DNA from: an uncultured Alphaproteobacteria bacterium
GTDB taxonomy: Bacteria > Pseudomonadota > Alphaproteobacteria > RF32 > CAG-239
Length of the DNA stretch: 64,000 bases
Direction of reading: 5' to 3'
Assembly: GCA_944391495.1 (NCBI GenBank)
Contig: CALXTU010000005.1
Coordinates: 1 to 64,000, forward strand
The position numbers and the translations under genes are program-made. The notes under the pieces were generated by a model. The model was not told where the DNA came from, made no database searches, and was given only the letters and a program-made list of their open reading frames with translations. Below, in pieces: positions 55,558-63,999 of this stretch (the first letter of the stretch is position 1; each line of letters begins with the position of its first letter).

Positions 55558-56280
55558 TTAATAAAAATTACGATCGCTGACGAACTTTTCCGCCCGCATA
55601 TCAATCAGCTTTCCGCCGTCCAGTTTTACTTTACGATCCATACGGTCTGCCAGTTCAAAATTGTGGGTGGCAATCAGAGCGCTCAACCCGGTCTCTTTAA
55701 CCACCGCCAGCAAAGCCGCAAAAACCGTTTCCGAAGTTTTCGGATCCAGATTCCCGGTCGGTTCGTCGGCCAATAAAAGTTTCGGTGCATTGGCCAACGC
55801 TCGGGCAATAGCCACCCGTTGCTGTTCTCCGCCCGACATTTCTGCCGGCCGGTGTTTAAATCTCTTGTCCAGTCCCATTTTTTTCAAAAGCCATTTGGCC
55901 CGCTCTTCTGCCTCTTTGGTCTTAACCCCGGCAATCAGCTGCGGTATCATCACATTTTCCACGGCATCAAAATCCGCCAGCAGATTATGATACTGATATA
56001 CAAAACCCAGATAATCCCGCCGCAGCAGCGTACGCATCGTATCGCCGAGTTTGGAACAATTTTGCCCGTCGAGATAAATATCGCCTTTGGTCGGTTTTTC
56101 CAAGAGTCCGGCAATCTGCAGCATTGTCGACTTTCCTGACCCCGACGGCCCGACCAAAGCCACGATTTCGCCTTTTTCAATCTCCAGTTCCACCCCGCGC
56201 AAAACCTGCAGGTTTTGCGTGCCCTGCTTAAACGAACGGTAAACGTTTTTCAATTCTATAACCGGTGCTTTATCATTCAT
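55558..56280 (-). CDS. lolD: Lipoprotein-releasing ABC transporter ATP-binding protein LolD
   Basis: A 240-residue ATPase that powers extraction of lipoproteins from the inner membrane. Walker A GPSGSGKST, signature MSGGEQQRVAIARAL, Walker B LLADEPTGNLD and the H-loop ATHN are present. The start at 56280 (MNDKAPVIELKNVYRSF) overlaps the lolC stop by 8 bp (ATGAATGA); the frame extends upstream but inside lolC. Confidence 0.93.
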   Translation of the reverse strand: MNDKAPVIELKNVYRSFKQGTQNLQVLRGVELEIEKGEIVALVGPSGSGKSTMLQIAGLLEKPTKGDIYLDGQNCSKLGDTMRTLLRRDYLGFVYQYHNLLADFDAVENVMIPQLIAGVKTKEAEERAKWLLKKMGLDKRFKHRPAEMSGGEQQRVAIARALANAPKLLLADEPTGNLDPKTSETVFAALLAVVKETGLSALIATHNFELADRMDRKVKLDGGKLIDMRAEKFVSDRNFY

Positions 56281-57520
56281 AACGCAAAGCCTCCACCGGA
56301 TCAAGTTTCGCCGCCCGCCAGGCCGGATACAACGTAGCGGCAAACGACAACAGCAGCGAGATGCCAACCACGCTTAAGACCTCAGCCGTATCAACCTTGG
56401 CCGGAAGCTTTGACAGAAAATAAATTTCGGCCGAAAAAAGGTCGCGCCCCAACAAAGACTGCAGTCCCTGGCGTATTTCCTCAATATTCTCACAGAACAA
56501 CAGCCCGAGAACCAGTCCCAGCGCCGTTCCGACCACGCCGATAAGCGCACCGTCCATAAAGAAAATCCGCATAATCATTCCCTTTGTGGCGCCCATTGTC
56601 CGCAAAACGGCGATATCGCGCCCCTTGTCTTTAACCAGCATAATCAAACCGGTAATAATATTAAAGGCCGCCACCAGAATAATCAGTGTCAGGATAACGA
56701 ACATCACGTTGCGCTCAACTTCAATAGCGTTAAAGAACGCGGCATTGCTCTGCTTCCAGTCATAGATATAAGCACCGCCGCCCAAACTTCTTTCCAACGC
56801 GGTACGCACGACCTGAAGATACTTATCATCGTCAATCGTCACGTCAATATTGGTCACGGCGCCCGGCAGACCAAAATAAACCTGGGCAGACTCCAACGGC
56901 ATAAAAATAAAATTGGCATCATATTCATACATACCGGAATCAAACAATCCGATAACCTGGTAAGACTTCATCCGCGGCACGGTGCCGAATGCCGTCACTT
57001 TGCCGTTAGGCGACAACAAAGTAACCTTATCCCCCTCGCTCACTCCCATTTTACGAGCCAAGCGAATACCCATGATAATCTTATCGGCCTCAAAATAATC
57101 CATGTCAACCTTGGCAACGGCCTTAGCCAGAGCCGGTTTACGCAGCATATCTTCTGCCGAAATTCCTCTGACCATTGCGCCCTCGGCCGATTTTCCGGCC
57201 GTAACCAAAAGCTGGTTTTCAATCATCGGCACGGCCAGTTGGATATGTTCAAGTTCTTCAATTTCCGCAATGGCATTACGATAGTTGTTAAACGGATAGC
57301 CATTCGGCGCCATAATGCCTATATGACCGTTAATTCCGAGAATACGCCCCAAAAGTTCATGCCGAAACCCGTTCATAACGCTCATAACGATAATCAGTGT
57401 CGCCACACCGAGAGCAATACCGGTAAACGCGAACCCCGTAATTACCGAAATAAACCCTTCCCGGCGCCGCGCCCGTAAATAACGTCCGGCCATTTTGCGT
57501 TCAAACTGCGAAAAAATCAT
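56273..57520 (-). CDS. lolC: Lipoprotein-releasing permease LolC/LolE
   Basis: A 415-residue membrane subunit of the Lol transporter with one N-terminal helix, a long periplasmic domain (about 45-265) and three C-terminal helices. Diagnostic blocks: FERKMAGRYLRARRREGFISVITGFAF near the N-terminus (by its ends) and VLRTMGATKGMIMRIFFMDGALIG. A single LolC-like gene, as in most alphaproteobacteria (LolF type), presumably forms a homodimer with LolD. Confidence 0.93.
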   Translation of the reverse strand: MIFSQFERKMAGRYLRARRREGFISVITGFAFTGIALGVATLIIVMSVMNGFRHELLGRILGINGHIGIMAPNGYPFNNYRNAIAEIEELEHIQLAVPMIENQLLVTAGKSAEGAMVRGISAEDMLRKPALAKAVAKVDMDYFEADKIIMGIRLARKMGVSEGDKVTLLSPNGKVTAFGTVPRMKSYQVIGLFDSGMYEYDANFIFMPLESAQVYFGLPGAVTNIDVTIDDDKYLQVVRTALERSLGGGAYIYDWKQSNAAFFNAIEVERNVMFVILTLIILVAAFNIITGLIMLVKDKGRDIAVLRTMGATKGMIMRIFFMDGALIGVVGTALGLVLGLLFCENIEEIRQGLQSLLGRDLFSAEIYFLSKLPAKVDTAEVLSVVGISLLLSFAATLYPAWRAAKLDPVEALRYE

Positions 57521-57602
57521 AATCTTTGCTTTTTATCAGTTTATCCCTTCGTTTTTATAGTCCCTTTATCCGCCCTTGACAACCTCGGAACACAACTTAT
57601 GC

Positions 57603-57637
57603 AAAGAAAAGCTCTGCTTTTTAAACAGAGCTTTTCC
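57603..57637 (-). terminator. Terminator of the FlaF-like gene
   Basis: Stem AAAAGCTCTG/CAGAGCTTTT with loop TTTAAAAAG region; on the minus strand followed by CTTTGC. It also stands near the upstream side of lolC. Confidence 0.8.
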
Positions 57638-57655
57638 TTCTTTCCGCTCCGCCGT

Positions 57656-58318
57656 TTATCTGTGCCCCAGAAGCCCTTCGGATATCTGGCGGTTTATATT
57701 AATAAAACTGTCCAGCATCTTCTGGTCGATATTATCCAGATTCTGCCCGAGTTTTATCGTATTTTTGGCAACATAATCCGCCAGTTTAATCAGGTTATTC
57801 CTGGTTTCCTTCGGCAGTTTGCTGTTTTCGGCGCTCATCAGGGTTTTAATCATAATCCATAATTTCTGATTGCTGTCCAGCGCCTCGACAAACTGTGTTT
57901 TGTCGCCGGACTTTCCCGCCACCGACAAATCCAAACCGCATTTGGCCAGATAATACGCCTCCTGCTGCGCCAGATTGGCATTAACCGATTCCATCAGTCC
58001 TTCGGAAATCTGACGGTTGATTTCCGCCAGCGATTTATAATAGTTCTCGGTCATGTCAACACCTTTGGAAATCGTCACCTGTTCAACATATTTTGACAAT
58101 TTGGTGAGATTATCTTTAATTTCCTGCGGCAAAAAGTTTTTCGGGCTTTTCATTGAGGCCTCGATTGCCACCCACATTTTCAGATTTTCATCCAGCACCA
58201 ACACTTTATAATCATTATTTTTTGACTTGGCCGCACTTTCCAGAAAATCGGCATATTCACGCAAAAGTTCGGCCTCTTGACTGGCCCCGTCAATTTGATT
58301 TTTGATTTCATCTAACAT
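57656..58318 (-). CDS. Tandem FlaF-like flagellar regulator
   Basis: A 220-residue protein made of two copies of a FlaF-like domain (about 12-110 and 116-217), 108 residues apart. Each has a conserved Trp (W49, W154), the LP..(R/K).NL..L..YV segment and the identical closing motif INRQISEGL (100-108 and 208-216). FlaF regulates flagellin synthesis in Caulobacter, with FlbT, and is a single-domain protein there. The position beside flgH fits a flagellar role. The family assignment comes from motif similarity and needs a profile search. Confidence 0.7.
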   Translation of the reverse strand: MLDEIKNQIDGASQEAELLREYADFLESAAKSKNNDYKVLVLDENLKMWVAIEASMKSPKNFLPQEIKDNLTKLSKYVEQVTISKGVDMTENYYKSLAEINRQISEGLMESVNANLAQQEAYYLAKCGLDLSVAGKSGDKTQFVEALDSNQKLWIMIKTLMSAENSKLPKETRNNLIKLADYVAKNTIKLGQNLDNIDQKMLDSFININRQISEGLLGHR

Positions 58319-58383
58319 TGTTATTATCCATTTTTATAAGCGGTTGATATCAAAAACTTTCTAAACTATCCTGAAACTTAAAA

Positions 58384-58453
58384 ACAGAAAAGGGTTTGAG
58401 CCACAAAGTCGTTGGGGAATATAAAAAAACGCTTTTATGTTCAAACCCTTCTG
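58384..58453 (-). terminator. Large hairpin after flgH, probable terminator
   Basis: Minus-strand arms ACAGAAGGGTTTGA and TCAAACCCTTTTCTGT followed by TTTTT. The 40-nt loop is unusual. The remaining stretch between flgH and the FlaF-like gene shows nothing else. Confidence 0.5.
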
Positions 58454-58567
58454 TTCAAGTCAGATGCACCCGGTTTACTGCCGGTTGCTTTTTTCAAGAA
58501 AAAATTGGGGAGATTTTTTCAAGAAAATTTATCACATAATAATAAGGGAAACTTGTTATATGCAGCC

Positions 58568-59329
58568 CTAGAACGGCGCAACGATATCCAGTATCTGCCG
58601 GCCGTAACGCGGCTGCTGTACGTCGGAAATAACCCCCTCACCGCCGTAAGAAACTCTGAGCTCGGCAATCTTGCTCGATTCGATGGTGTTATCCGAGGAT
58701 ATATCCGCCCGCCGGATAATCCCGCGCATTGTCAACTGGCGCACCTCATAGCTCACTCTGATTTCCTGCGTACCCTCAATCACCAGATTGCCGTTCGGCA
58801 GCACCTGGGTAACAATGGCGGCAAACGTAACGTCAATATTCTCCTTACGGTCAATTTTTCCGTCACCGGCAATTTCCCGGTTAGAGTTGATGTCGATGGT
58901 CGTATCTTTATCAACGGCATCGGGGAAAACTTTTCCCAAATATTGTTCATAACCGAAAAAGGCCGATATTCCCATTGAATCTTTATTGTCATCACGGTTT
59001 TGCTCCATTTCGTTTTCCATCAGGGCATTATCTTGAGCCGAAATCTTAACCGTAATAATATCGCCGACCTTAGCCGCCCTCTGATCTTTAAAGAAACCGC
59101 TCGCCCCCGGATGCCACAACGAATTGGCGGCCTGTTTTCCTTCCTGGGGCTCAGGCATCGGCATCGTCACCGGCTCATATCCCCTGGCCTCCACCGGATT
59201 GGTAATCGGCGACAACGGCGGTTCCTGTCCGACGCGTTCCAGCTTTGACCACATACCGCAACCCGACAATGACGTTGCCAGCAGCAATACGGCTGTTCCT
59301 CTTATAATATTTTCACTCATAAATCCCAT
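58568..59329 (-). CDS. flgH: Flagellar L-ring protein FlgH
   Basis: Outer-membrane lipoprotein of the flagellar L ring. 253 residues with lipobox LSGC (Cys24) and the family blocks SLWHPGASGFFKDQRAAKVGDIITVKI (by its ends), NVTFAAIVTQVLPNGNLVIEG-like and ISYEVRQL...VRPADI-type RGIIRRADI. Start 59329 supported by GGGGAG eight bases before; a second in-frame ATG at 59320 is less well placed. Last of flgF-flgG-flgA-flgH. Confidence 0.95.
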   Translation of the reverse strand: MGFMSENIIRGTAVLLLATSLSGCGMWSKLERVGQEPPLSPITNPVEARGYEPVTMPMPEPQEGKQAANSLWHPGASGFFKDQRAAKVGDIITVKISAQDNALMENEMEQNRDDNKDSMGISAFFGYEQYLGKVFPDAVDKDTTIDINSNREIAGDGKIDRKENIDVTFAAIVTQVLPNGNLVIEGTQEIRVSYEVRQLTMRGIIRRADISSDNTIESSKIAELRVSYGGEGVISDVQQPRYGRQILDIVAPF

Positions 59330-59346
59330 TTCAATAGCTCCCCGGA

Positions 59347-60051
59347 CTATTCGGCCGCAATTTCGACCGTATTTTTATCAATGACCTTCCCGATGACTTC
59401 TTTTCCGCTTTTGGTATTCAGGAGCTTAATTCTCTGCCCCCTGGCGCCGTCTTCCTGCGCCTCAAGTTTTGAGGTTATCTGCAACCCCTTATAGTGATAA
59501 ACCGCCGTCACCTCCTGATTCCGCTTAATCACGATTTCTTCGCGGATATCTCTTGATGTTATCGGTTTCTCGGCTTTTATCGCTCTGACGGTCTGCCGGC
59601 CGACCAAATCTTCTTTTGCCGTAACCGTATCATTGCGCAGCCGGTTGGCCCGAATGGCAATTCGTTTCAGATCCTCTGCTTTAATCACCGCACCTTTGTC
59701 AATATCTTTTGCCGGAACCCAGGTTTCCGTTATCACAAAATAGCGGCCGAAAAGTTTGGTCTTTCCTGCCGGCTGGCCATCGGCAAAAATTTCCGCCTCG
59801 GCCGTAAATTTGTTTTGCTCTGCATTGGTTTCCAAATGGCTTACCAGAATTTTGGCTTCTGCCGTATTATCCAAAACGAACTCCGTCTGTCCGCCGAAAA
59901 ATTCAACTTCCGTCTGCTCTGTTATCCCTTGTTCGACAAACTCACGCTGCACCGCCGCGGCCATATCCTCAACACCGAGGACAAAGGCTTCCTGCCCCCG
60001 CGCCGTCAGCGCCGTCAACAACACTATTCCGATTGTCAGCCAAAAACGCAT
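59347..60051 (-). CDS. flgA: Flagella basal body P-ring formation protein FlgA
   Basis: Periplasmic chaperone of P-ring assembly. 234 residues, signal peptide cleaved near ARG/QEA (residue about 20), and a C-terminal SAF domain (about 110-234; VPAKDIDKGAVIKAEDL, VGRQTVRAIKAEKPI, GLQITSKLEAQEDGARGQRIKLLN by its ends). Between flgG and flgH; the P-ring gene flgI is not in the window. Confidence 0.93.
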   Translation of the reverse strand: MRFWLTIGIVLLTALTARGQEAFVLGVEDMAAAVQREFVEQGITEQTEVEFFGGQTEFVLDNTAEAKILVSHLETNAEQNKFTAEAEIFADGQPAGKTKLFGRYFVITETWVPAKDIDKGAVIKAEDLKRIAIRANRLRNDTVTAKEDLVGRQTVRAIKAEKPITSRDIREEIVIKRNQEVTAVYHYKGLQITSKLEAQEDGARGQRIKLLNTKSGKEVIGKVIDKNTVEIAAE

Positions 60052-60062
60052 TCGTCGTTTTC

Positions 60063-60851
60063 CTATCTCATCTGGTTAATGGTGTTGAGCATGGAATCGG
60101 CCGTCGTAATAATTTTGGAGTTCATTTCATAAGCGCGCTGTGCCGAAACCAATTCGGTAATTTCGGTAACCGGGCTGACATTTGACGTATTCAAATACCC
60201 CTGCAGAATTGAGCCGAAACCTTCGGCATCGGGGTTATCAATAACCGGATCACCGGAAGCTTCCGTTTCCAAAAACAGATTATCGCCCAAAGCTTCCAGA
60301 CCGGCCTCATTGACAAACGTTGCCAATTCCAGCTGCCCGACATTAACCTCGTCGGTTTCACCGTCCTGTTTAATCCAGACCTCACCGGAGCTGTTAACAT
60401 AAACTTCCGTCGCATCATCGGGAATGGTGATTTCCGGCTGAACCACATAACCTTCGTGGGTAACGATGGTGCCGTCACCGTTGCGCTGAAATGCGCCGTC
60501 ACGGGTATAAGCCGTTCCTTTTCCTTCCGGAAGCTCAATCATAAAATAGCCGCGGCCGCGAATAGCCAGATCCAGATCATTGCCGGTTGATGTCAGCGAT
60601 CCGCCCTCGGTAATCCGGTAGATTGCCGCCGTTCTGACACCGAGCCCCATCTGAATACCGGCCGGAACAATCGTATTGTCTGCCGTTGAGGCAGCGCCCG
60701 GCCGTACGATATTTTGATACAAAAGATCACTGAATTCGGCTCTTCTTTTGGTATAAGCCGTGGTGTTCATATTGGCAATATTGTTGGCAATGGTATCAAC
60801 GTTCGTTTGCTGAGCCAGCATACCACTTGCACCGATTTGTAAAGATCTCAT
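60063..60851 (-). CDS. flgG: Flagellar distal rod protein FlgG
   Basis: A 262-residue rod protein with the N-terminal helix MRSLQIGASGMLAQQTNVDTIANNIANMNT (by its ends), the FlgG-specific insert, and the C-terminal helix VTEITELVSAQRAYEMNSKIITTADSMLNTINQMR (by its ends). Standard length. Downstream of flgF by 19 bp. Confidence 0.97.
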   Translation of the reverse strand: MRSLQIGASGMLAQQTNVDTIANNIANMNTTAYTKRRAEFSDLLYQNIVRPGAASTADNTIVPAGIQMGLGVRTAAIYRITEGGSLTSTGNDLDLAIRGRGYFMIELPEGKGTAYTRDGAFQRNGDGTIVTHEGYVVQPEITIPDDATEVYVNSSGEVWIKQDGETDEVNVGQLELATFVNEAGLEALGDNLFLETEASGDPVIDNPDAEGFGSILQGYLNTSNVSPVTEITELVSAQRAYEMNSKIITTADSMLNTINQMR

Positions 60852-60869
60852 TTTTATTCCCCTTCAAAA

Positions 60870-61613
60870 TTATGCCAATTCGGCAAAAGTTGAAATTGTG
60901 TTGGACAGACGGTCATGCTCTTCGTCTATCATTTGCTGCACATAATCATAACTGCGCTGAATCTTGACCAGATTCGTCATCTCGGCCACCGCATTGACAT
61001 TGGATGCCTCTACCATTCCCTGTGCAATCCGATAATTGCCGCCGCCGAAAACAACAGCGTTTCCCTCCCGGTTGTCAAACAACACGCCGGAGGTTTTCAA
61101 TAATTTTTGATTATCGGCAAACTGCGCGATTTTCAACCGGCCGATAACCCCGTTTTCGGTCATGACATCGCCGCTTTCGGAAATTGTTATCTCGGTTTCG
61201 CCCGGTGCAAAAAACAACGGCGTGTTGTTTTCGCTCATCACAAAATCACCGTCGGTCGTGGTCAGGGCACCGTCTTCATTCAGCGTAAACTGGCCTTTGC
61301 GGGTATATTTTTCGCCGTCGCGAGTTTCGATACAGAAAAAACCGTCGCCTTTAATGGCCAAATCAAAAGTATTGCCCGTGTTTTTAAACGCCCCTTCACC
61401 GAAATCCTGAAAATCGCCGAAATCCATCGTAAAAAACTGCGGCGCAGCGCCAACCCCGGCGGCATCGGGCGTTTGGTTGATATATGAAGTAAACAGGGCA
61501 TTGTCTTGCTTATAACCGGCGGTATTCATATTGGCCACATTGTTGGAAACAATATTCATCTGTTTCCATAAGGCCATCTGCCGGGACAACGCAATATAAG
61601 ATGTATTATCCAT
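60870..61613 (-). CDS. flgF: Flagellar proximal rod protein FlgF
   Basis: A 247-residue rod protein, paralogue of FlgG, with N-terminal SRQMALWKQMNIVSNNVANMNTAGYKQ (by its ends) and C-terminal VNAVAEMTNLVKIQRSYDYVQQMI. First gene of the flagellar operon behind a sigma-54 promoter. RBS AGGGGAA. Confidence 0.95.
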   Translation of the reverse strand: MDNTSYIALSRQMALWKQMNIVSNNVANMNTAGYKQDNALFTSYINQTPDAAGVGAAPQFFTMDFGDFQDFGEGAFKNTGNTFDLAIKGDGFFCIETRDGEKYTRKGQFTLNEDGALTTTDGDFVMSENNTPLFFAPGETEITISESGDVMTENGVIGRLKIAQFADNQKLLKTSGVLFDNREGNAVVFGGGNYRIAQGMVEASNVNAVAEMTNLVKIQRSYDYVQQMIDEEHDRLSNTISTFAELA

Positions 61614-61633
61614 AAATTATTCCCCTAAATTCA

Positions 61634-61655
61634 GAAACTATTCCCCAATAGTTTC
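61634..61655. promoter_or_regulatory. Perfect inverted repeat in the flgF 5' leader
   Basis: Arms GAAACTATT (61634-61642) and AATAGTTTC (61647-61655) with loop CCCC, lying between the sigma-54 promoter and the flgF RBS. It could be an operator or an mRNA hairpin. Confidence 0.6.
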
Positions 61656-61681
61656 GAAAAATCATTTTCTGCAAATTAATA

Positions 61682-61698
61682 TGCAATTAGCGTGCCAA
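61682..61698 (-). promoter_or_regulatory. Sigma-54 promoter of flgF-flgG-flgA-flgH
   Basis: Minus-strand TTGGCACGCTAATTGCA matches the -24/-12 consensus TGGCACG-N4-TTGCA without a mismatch. The start would be about 60 bp before flgF. RpoN-dependent flagellar genes are typical of alphaproteobacteria with a FlbD-type regulator. Confidence 0.85.
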
Positions 61699-61730
61699 AT
61701 TTTAAAAAGGAATAATTTTACCCCAAAGAA

Positions 61731-61765
61731 AAGCGGCAGACTTCTTAAAAAATCTGCCGTCTTTC
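61731..61765. terminator. Terminator downstream of the lectin-like fragment
   Basis: Stem GGCAGA/TCTGCC with a loop of about 12 nt; T-rich flanks on both strands. Confidence 0.65.
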
Positions 61766-61779
61766 TTCACTTTATCAAT

Positions 61780-62112
61780 CTAGATAGACTTCATACAGAA
61801 ATACATGTGACTCTCCGTTTTACTGACTGCTTGACCTGAATTTCCTTTATAACGCGAGGCTTTATCAGCTGATTTTTCTTCTACCCAATATGTTGTTGTA
61901 CTCGACCAATTACCTCCTTTGCCTATCTTGGCAAAAAACGTATTTACTTCAGCACCATACATAGAATAGGTTATAGGAGCAATGACGCCTCCAGCTCTTG
62001 CACAGGCATTTCGGGCCTCATACCATGTTCCGGTACCCTTAACGGTCAACAATACCCACCGTACAAAACCTGCTGTACTTCCACTACCGGCACCACCGGT
62101 AAGCATTACCTT
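61780..62112 (-). pseudogene. C-terminal fragment of a C-type-lectin-like/DUF1566-type protein gene
   Basis: The minus-strand frame codes for GTGTWYEARNACARAGG ... GNWSSTTTYWVEEKSADKASRY ... CMKSI, the pattern (W-EA-N-C near the front, WSST near the middle) of the C-terminal Lcl/DUF1566 lectin-fold domains common in secreted proteins. No signal peptide or proper start precedes it. The open frame formally continues to 62175, but that part is antisense to the leader and start of the 62150 gene, so the fragment is probably broken off at about 62112. Confidence in domain type moderate. Confidence 0.55.
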
Positions 62113-62149
62113 GCACTGCCGCCACCCGAAAACAAAGAGGAGTTTGTCA
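62113..62149 (+). repeat. Shared 37-bp leader, copy 2
   Basis: Matches 10321-10357 at all but about three positions, including the RBS GAGGAG and the spacing to the ATG. Confidence 0.8.
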
Positions 62150-62269
62150 ATGGCAAATATAACACTCAACGCCACAAGATCAAGCTCTGTTTACGGTACG
62201 TCTACCGGCGCTACGCCGGTAAATATTGCCGTCTACGCCTATATTTATGTCGGAAGAATCGTTGATTAA
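62150..62269 (+). CDS. Small gene, 39 residues, unknown
   Basis: The protein begins MANITLNATRSSSVYG and ends AYIYVGRIVD. It has no signal peptide, cysteine or membrane helix. GAGGAG lies seven bases before the ATG and a strong terminator follows directly. The leader is that of a Cys-rich secreted protein gene (10359), but the product is unrelated. Within it ACCGGCG/CGCCGGT (62204-62220) is a perfect hairpin. Either a short real gene or a gene head fused to a new end by rearrangement. Confidence 0.6.
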   Translation: MANITLNATRSSSVYGTSTGATPVNIAVYAYIYVGRIVD

Positions 62270-62299
62270 AAAAAGCCCTTCCGAAGAGGGGCTTTTTTT
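62268..62299. terminator. Bidirectional terminator between the 39-residue gene and rubrerythrin
   Basis: Stem AAAGCCCTTCC/(GA)AGAGGGGCTTT with A-run and T-run. Confidence 0.9.
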
Positions 62300-62313
62300 C
62301 AGCTTATAAAAAT

Positions 62314-62856
62314 TCAGAAATATCTTTTCAGCAGAGCTTCCAGCGCTTTGCCGTGGCGGGCTTCGTCACGGGCCATTTCATGAACCGAATCATGAATGGC
62401 GTCAAGATTGAGCTCTTTGGCTTTTTTGGCAATTGCCATTTTGCCGTGGCAGGCGCCGTTTTCACCGGCCAGCATTTTTTCAAGATTGGCTTTGGTGGAA
62501 GCAGAAACCAACTCGCCCAGCATTTCGCCGAAGCGTGATGCGTGTTCGGCTTCTTCATGAGCAATCTGCTCCAAAACAACGGCAATTTCCGGATAGCCTT
62601 CGCGCATGGCCTGACGGGACATTGCCAAATACATGCCGACTTCGGAACATTCGCCGTTGAAATGATTGCGCAATCCTTCCAAAATTTCGGCATCAACACC
62701 TTTGGCTATGCCGATAACATGTTCGGCCGCCCAGGACATTTCCTCTTCTTTGTAAGGAACGAGTTTATCACCGGTTGCTTTGCAGACCGGGCAAACCGGT
62801 GTTTCACCGTCGGCAACTTCAAAAACCTGACCGCAGATTAAACATTTGTACTTCAT
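62314..62856 (-). CDS. Reverse rubrerythrin (rubredoxin domain first)
   Basis: A 180-residue peroxide-reducing protein. The N-terminal rubredoxin-like domain has C5-x2-C8 and C22-x2-C25, the ferritin-like domain follows (about 45-180) with diiron ligands in [23 protein letters not shown] and [11 protein letters not shown]. Rubrerythrin normally has the reverse order; the rubredoxin-first type occurs mainly in anaerobes such as clostridia. It detoxifies H2O2 with NADH/NADPH via rubredoxin reductase. Suggests an anaerobic life style or acquisition from anaerobic neighbours. Confidence 0.9.
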   Translation of the reverse strand: MKYKCLICGQVFEVADGETPVCPVCKATGDKLVPYKEEEMSWAAEHVIGIAKGVDAEILEGLRNHFNGECSEVGMYLAMSRQAMREGYPEIAVVLEQIAHEEAEHASRFGEMLGELVSASTKANLEKMLAGENGACHGKMAIAKKAKELNLDAIHDSVHEMARDEARHGKALEALLKRYF

Positions 62857-62996
62857 TTTTCAGTCCTTTTGCTAGGTTAAACATTATCATTCGGAGTTAT
62901 AGCAAAAGCCGGGCTGATTTTAAATCGGCTTTTAATACTCTTGCACAAGATTTAAAACCTGATATCATTTTTATTTCCAAAAAACGGAGAAAAAAC

Positions 62997-63578
62997 ATGA
63001 CTGATTATCTGCAACAGTCGGCAGCCGCCGAAAAGCAGGCCCGCGAAATCATTGCCGCGTCAAACATTATCAACATCTGGGAGGTGGCCGGCGCCAGAGT
63101 TAACATTGTCGGCTCGCTCAAAATCGGCGTTTTGGCCAAACACCGCGACATTGATTTTCATATTTATACGCCTGAACTCGACATTGACCAGAGTTTTAAA
63201 ATCATGGCCGCAATCTGCCGGCAGCCGCAAATAAAACAATGTACCTTTATCAATCTTGCCGACACGGAAGAACGTTGTTTTGAGTGGCATTTACAGTGGC
63301 AGACGGCTGAGGATCAATGCTGGCAGCTTGACCTTATCCAGATTGAGGCCGGCTCTTTGTATGACGGTTATTTTGAAAAGACTGCCGATAAAATTAAACA
63401 GGCCATGACCGAGGAAATGCGGCAGACCATACTCAAGCTCAAATTTGCAACGCCCGATGACATGAAAATCGGCGGCATTGAATATTATAAGGCCGTTATT
63501 CAGGACGGTATACGCGACTTTGAGAGCTTTCTGCGCTGGCGGCAGAAACAGAATTTTTCCGGCATTATTCCGTGGTAA
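62997..63578 (+). CDS. Nucleotidyltransferase-like protein of unknown function
   Basis: A 193-residue cytoplasmic protein. The block IVGSLKIGVLAKHRDIDFHIYT looks like the GS ... DxD start of a nucleotidyltransferase fold (minimal Pol-beta type). Later parts (EWHLQWQTAEDQCWQLDLIQIE, by its ends) contain an acidic D-L-I-Q-I strand that may hold the third carboxylate. Start 62997 chosen because of the GGAG ten bases upstream. Monocistronic with its own terminator. I cannot name the family. Confidence 0.7.
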   Translation: MTDYLQQSAAAEKQAREIIAASNIINIWEVAGARVNIVGSLKIGVLAKHRDIDFHIYTPELDIDQSFKIMAAICRQPQIKQCTFINLADTEERCFEWHLQWQTAEDQCWQLDLIQIEAGSLYDGYFEKTADKIKQAMTEEMRQTILKLKFATPDDMKIGGIEYYKAVIQDGIRDFESFLRWRQKQNFSGIIPW

Positions 63579-63581
63579 AAC

Positions 63582-63608
63582 CAAAGCCCCTTTTAAGGGG
63601 CTTTGATT
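63582..63608. terminator. Bidirectional terminator
   Basis: Stem CAAAGCCCC/GGGGCTTTG with loop TTTTAA; shared by the converging genes. Confidence 0.85.
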
Positions 63609-63615
63609 AAATTGT

Positions 63616-63999
63616 CTACCGCTTTTTATCCTGCAGCAGCGGCCGACCTTTCTGCAGCGCACGTTTGCGGATTTTACGACGGATGATATTCTCCTCATCA
63701 AAGGCTTCGCCGATGATGGCAAACAACATCGGCACAAACAAAGTGGCCACAAAGGTTGACAGGATCATACCGCCGATCATGCCCGTGCCGATGGAATGAC
63801 GGCTGCCGGCGCCGGCACCGGTTGAAATTGCCAGCGGCAGAATACCGAAAGTAAACGCCAGCGATGTCATCACAATCGGGCGGAAACGCAGCTTGGCCGC
63901 TTCAACCGCTGCCTCGGCATAACTCAGTCCCTCCTGGACTTTAGCCACTGCAAATTCCACAATCAAAATAGCATTCTTGGCCGCCAGACCAATCAACGT
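63616..63999 (-). CDS. RND-family (AcrB/HAE1) efflux pump, C-terminal part
   Basis: Only the last 127 residues are inside the window; the 5' part lies beyond the right edge. The frame reads [16 protein letters not shown], then [20 protein letters not shown], and [29 protein letters not shown] (by its ends), the final transmembrane segments of a tripartite drug-efflux permease. The gene is intact at its 3' end. Confidence 0.93.
   Translation of the reverse strand, partial: TLIGLAAKNAILIVEFAVAKVQEGLSYAEAAVEAAKLRFRPIVMTSLAFTFGILPLAISTGAGAGSRHSIGTGMIGGMILSTFVATLFVPMLFAIIGEAFDEENIIRRKIRKRALQKGRPLLQDKKR

Noticed and set aside
61780..62175. Diversity-generating retroelement target protein
   Set aside because: The lectin-like end suggested it, but no reverse transcriptase or template repeat is in the window.
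61780..62175. Full-length 131-residue gene at this place
   Set aside because: The first third is antisense to the leader and start of another gene and has no proper start.
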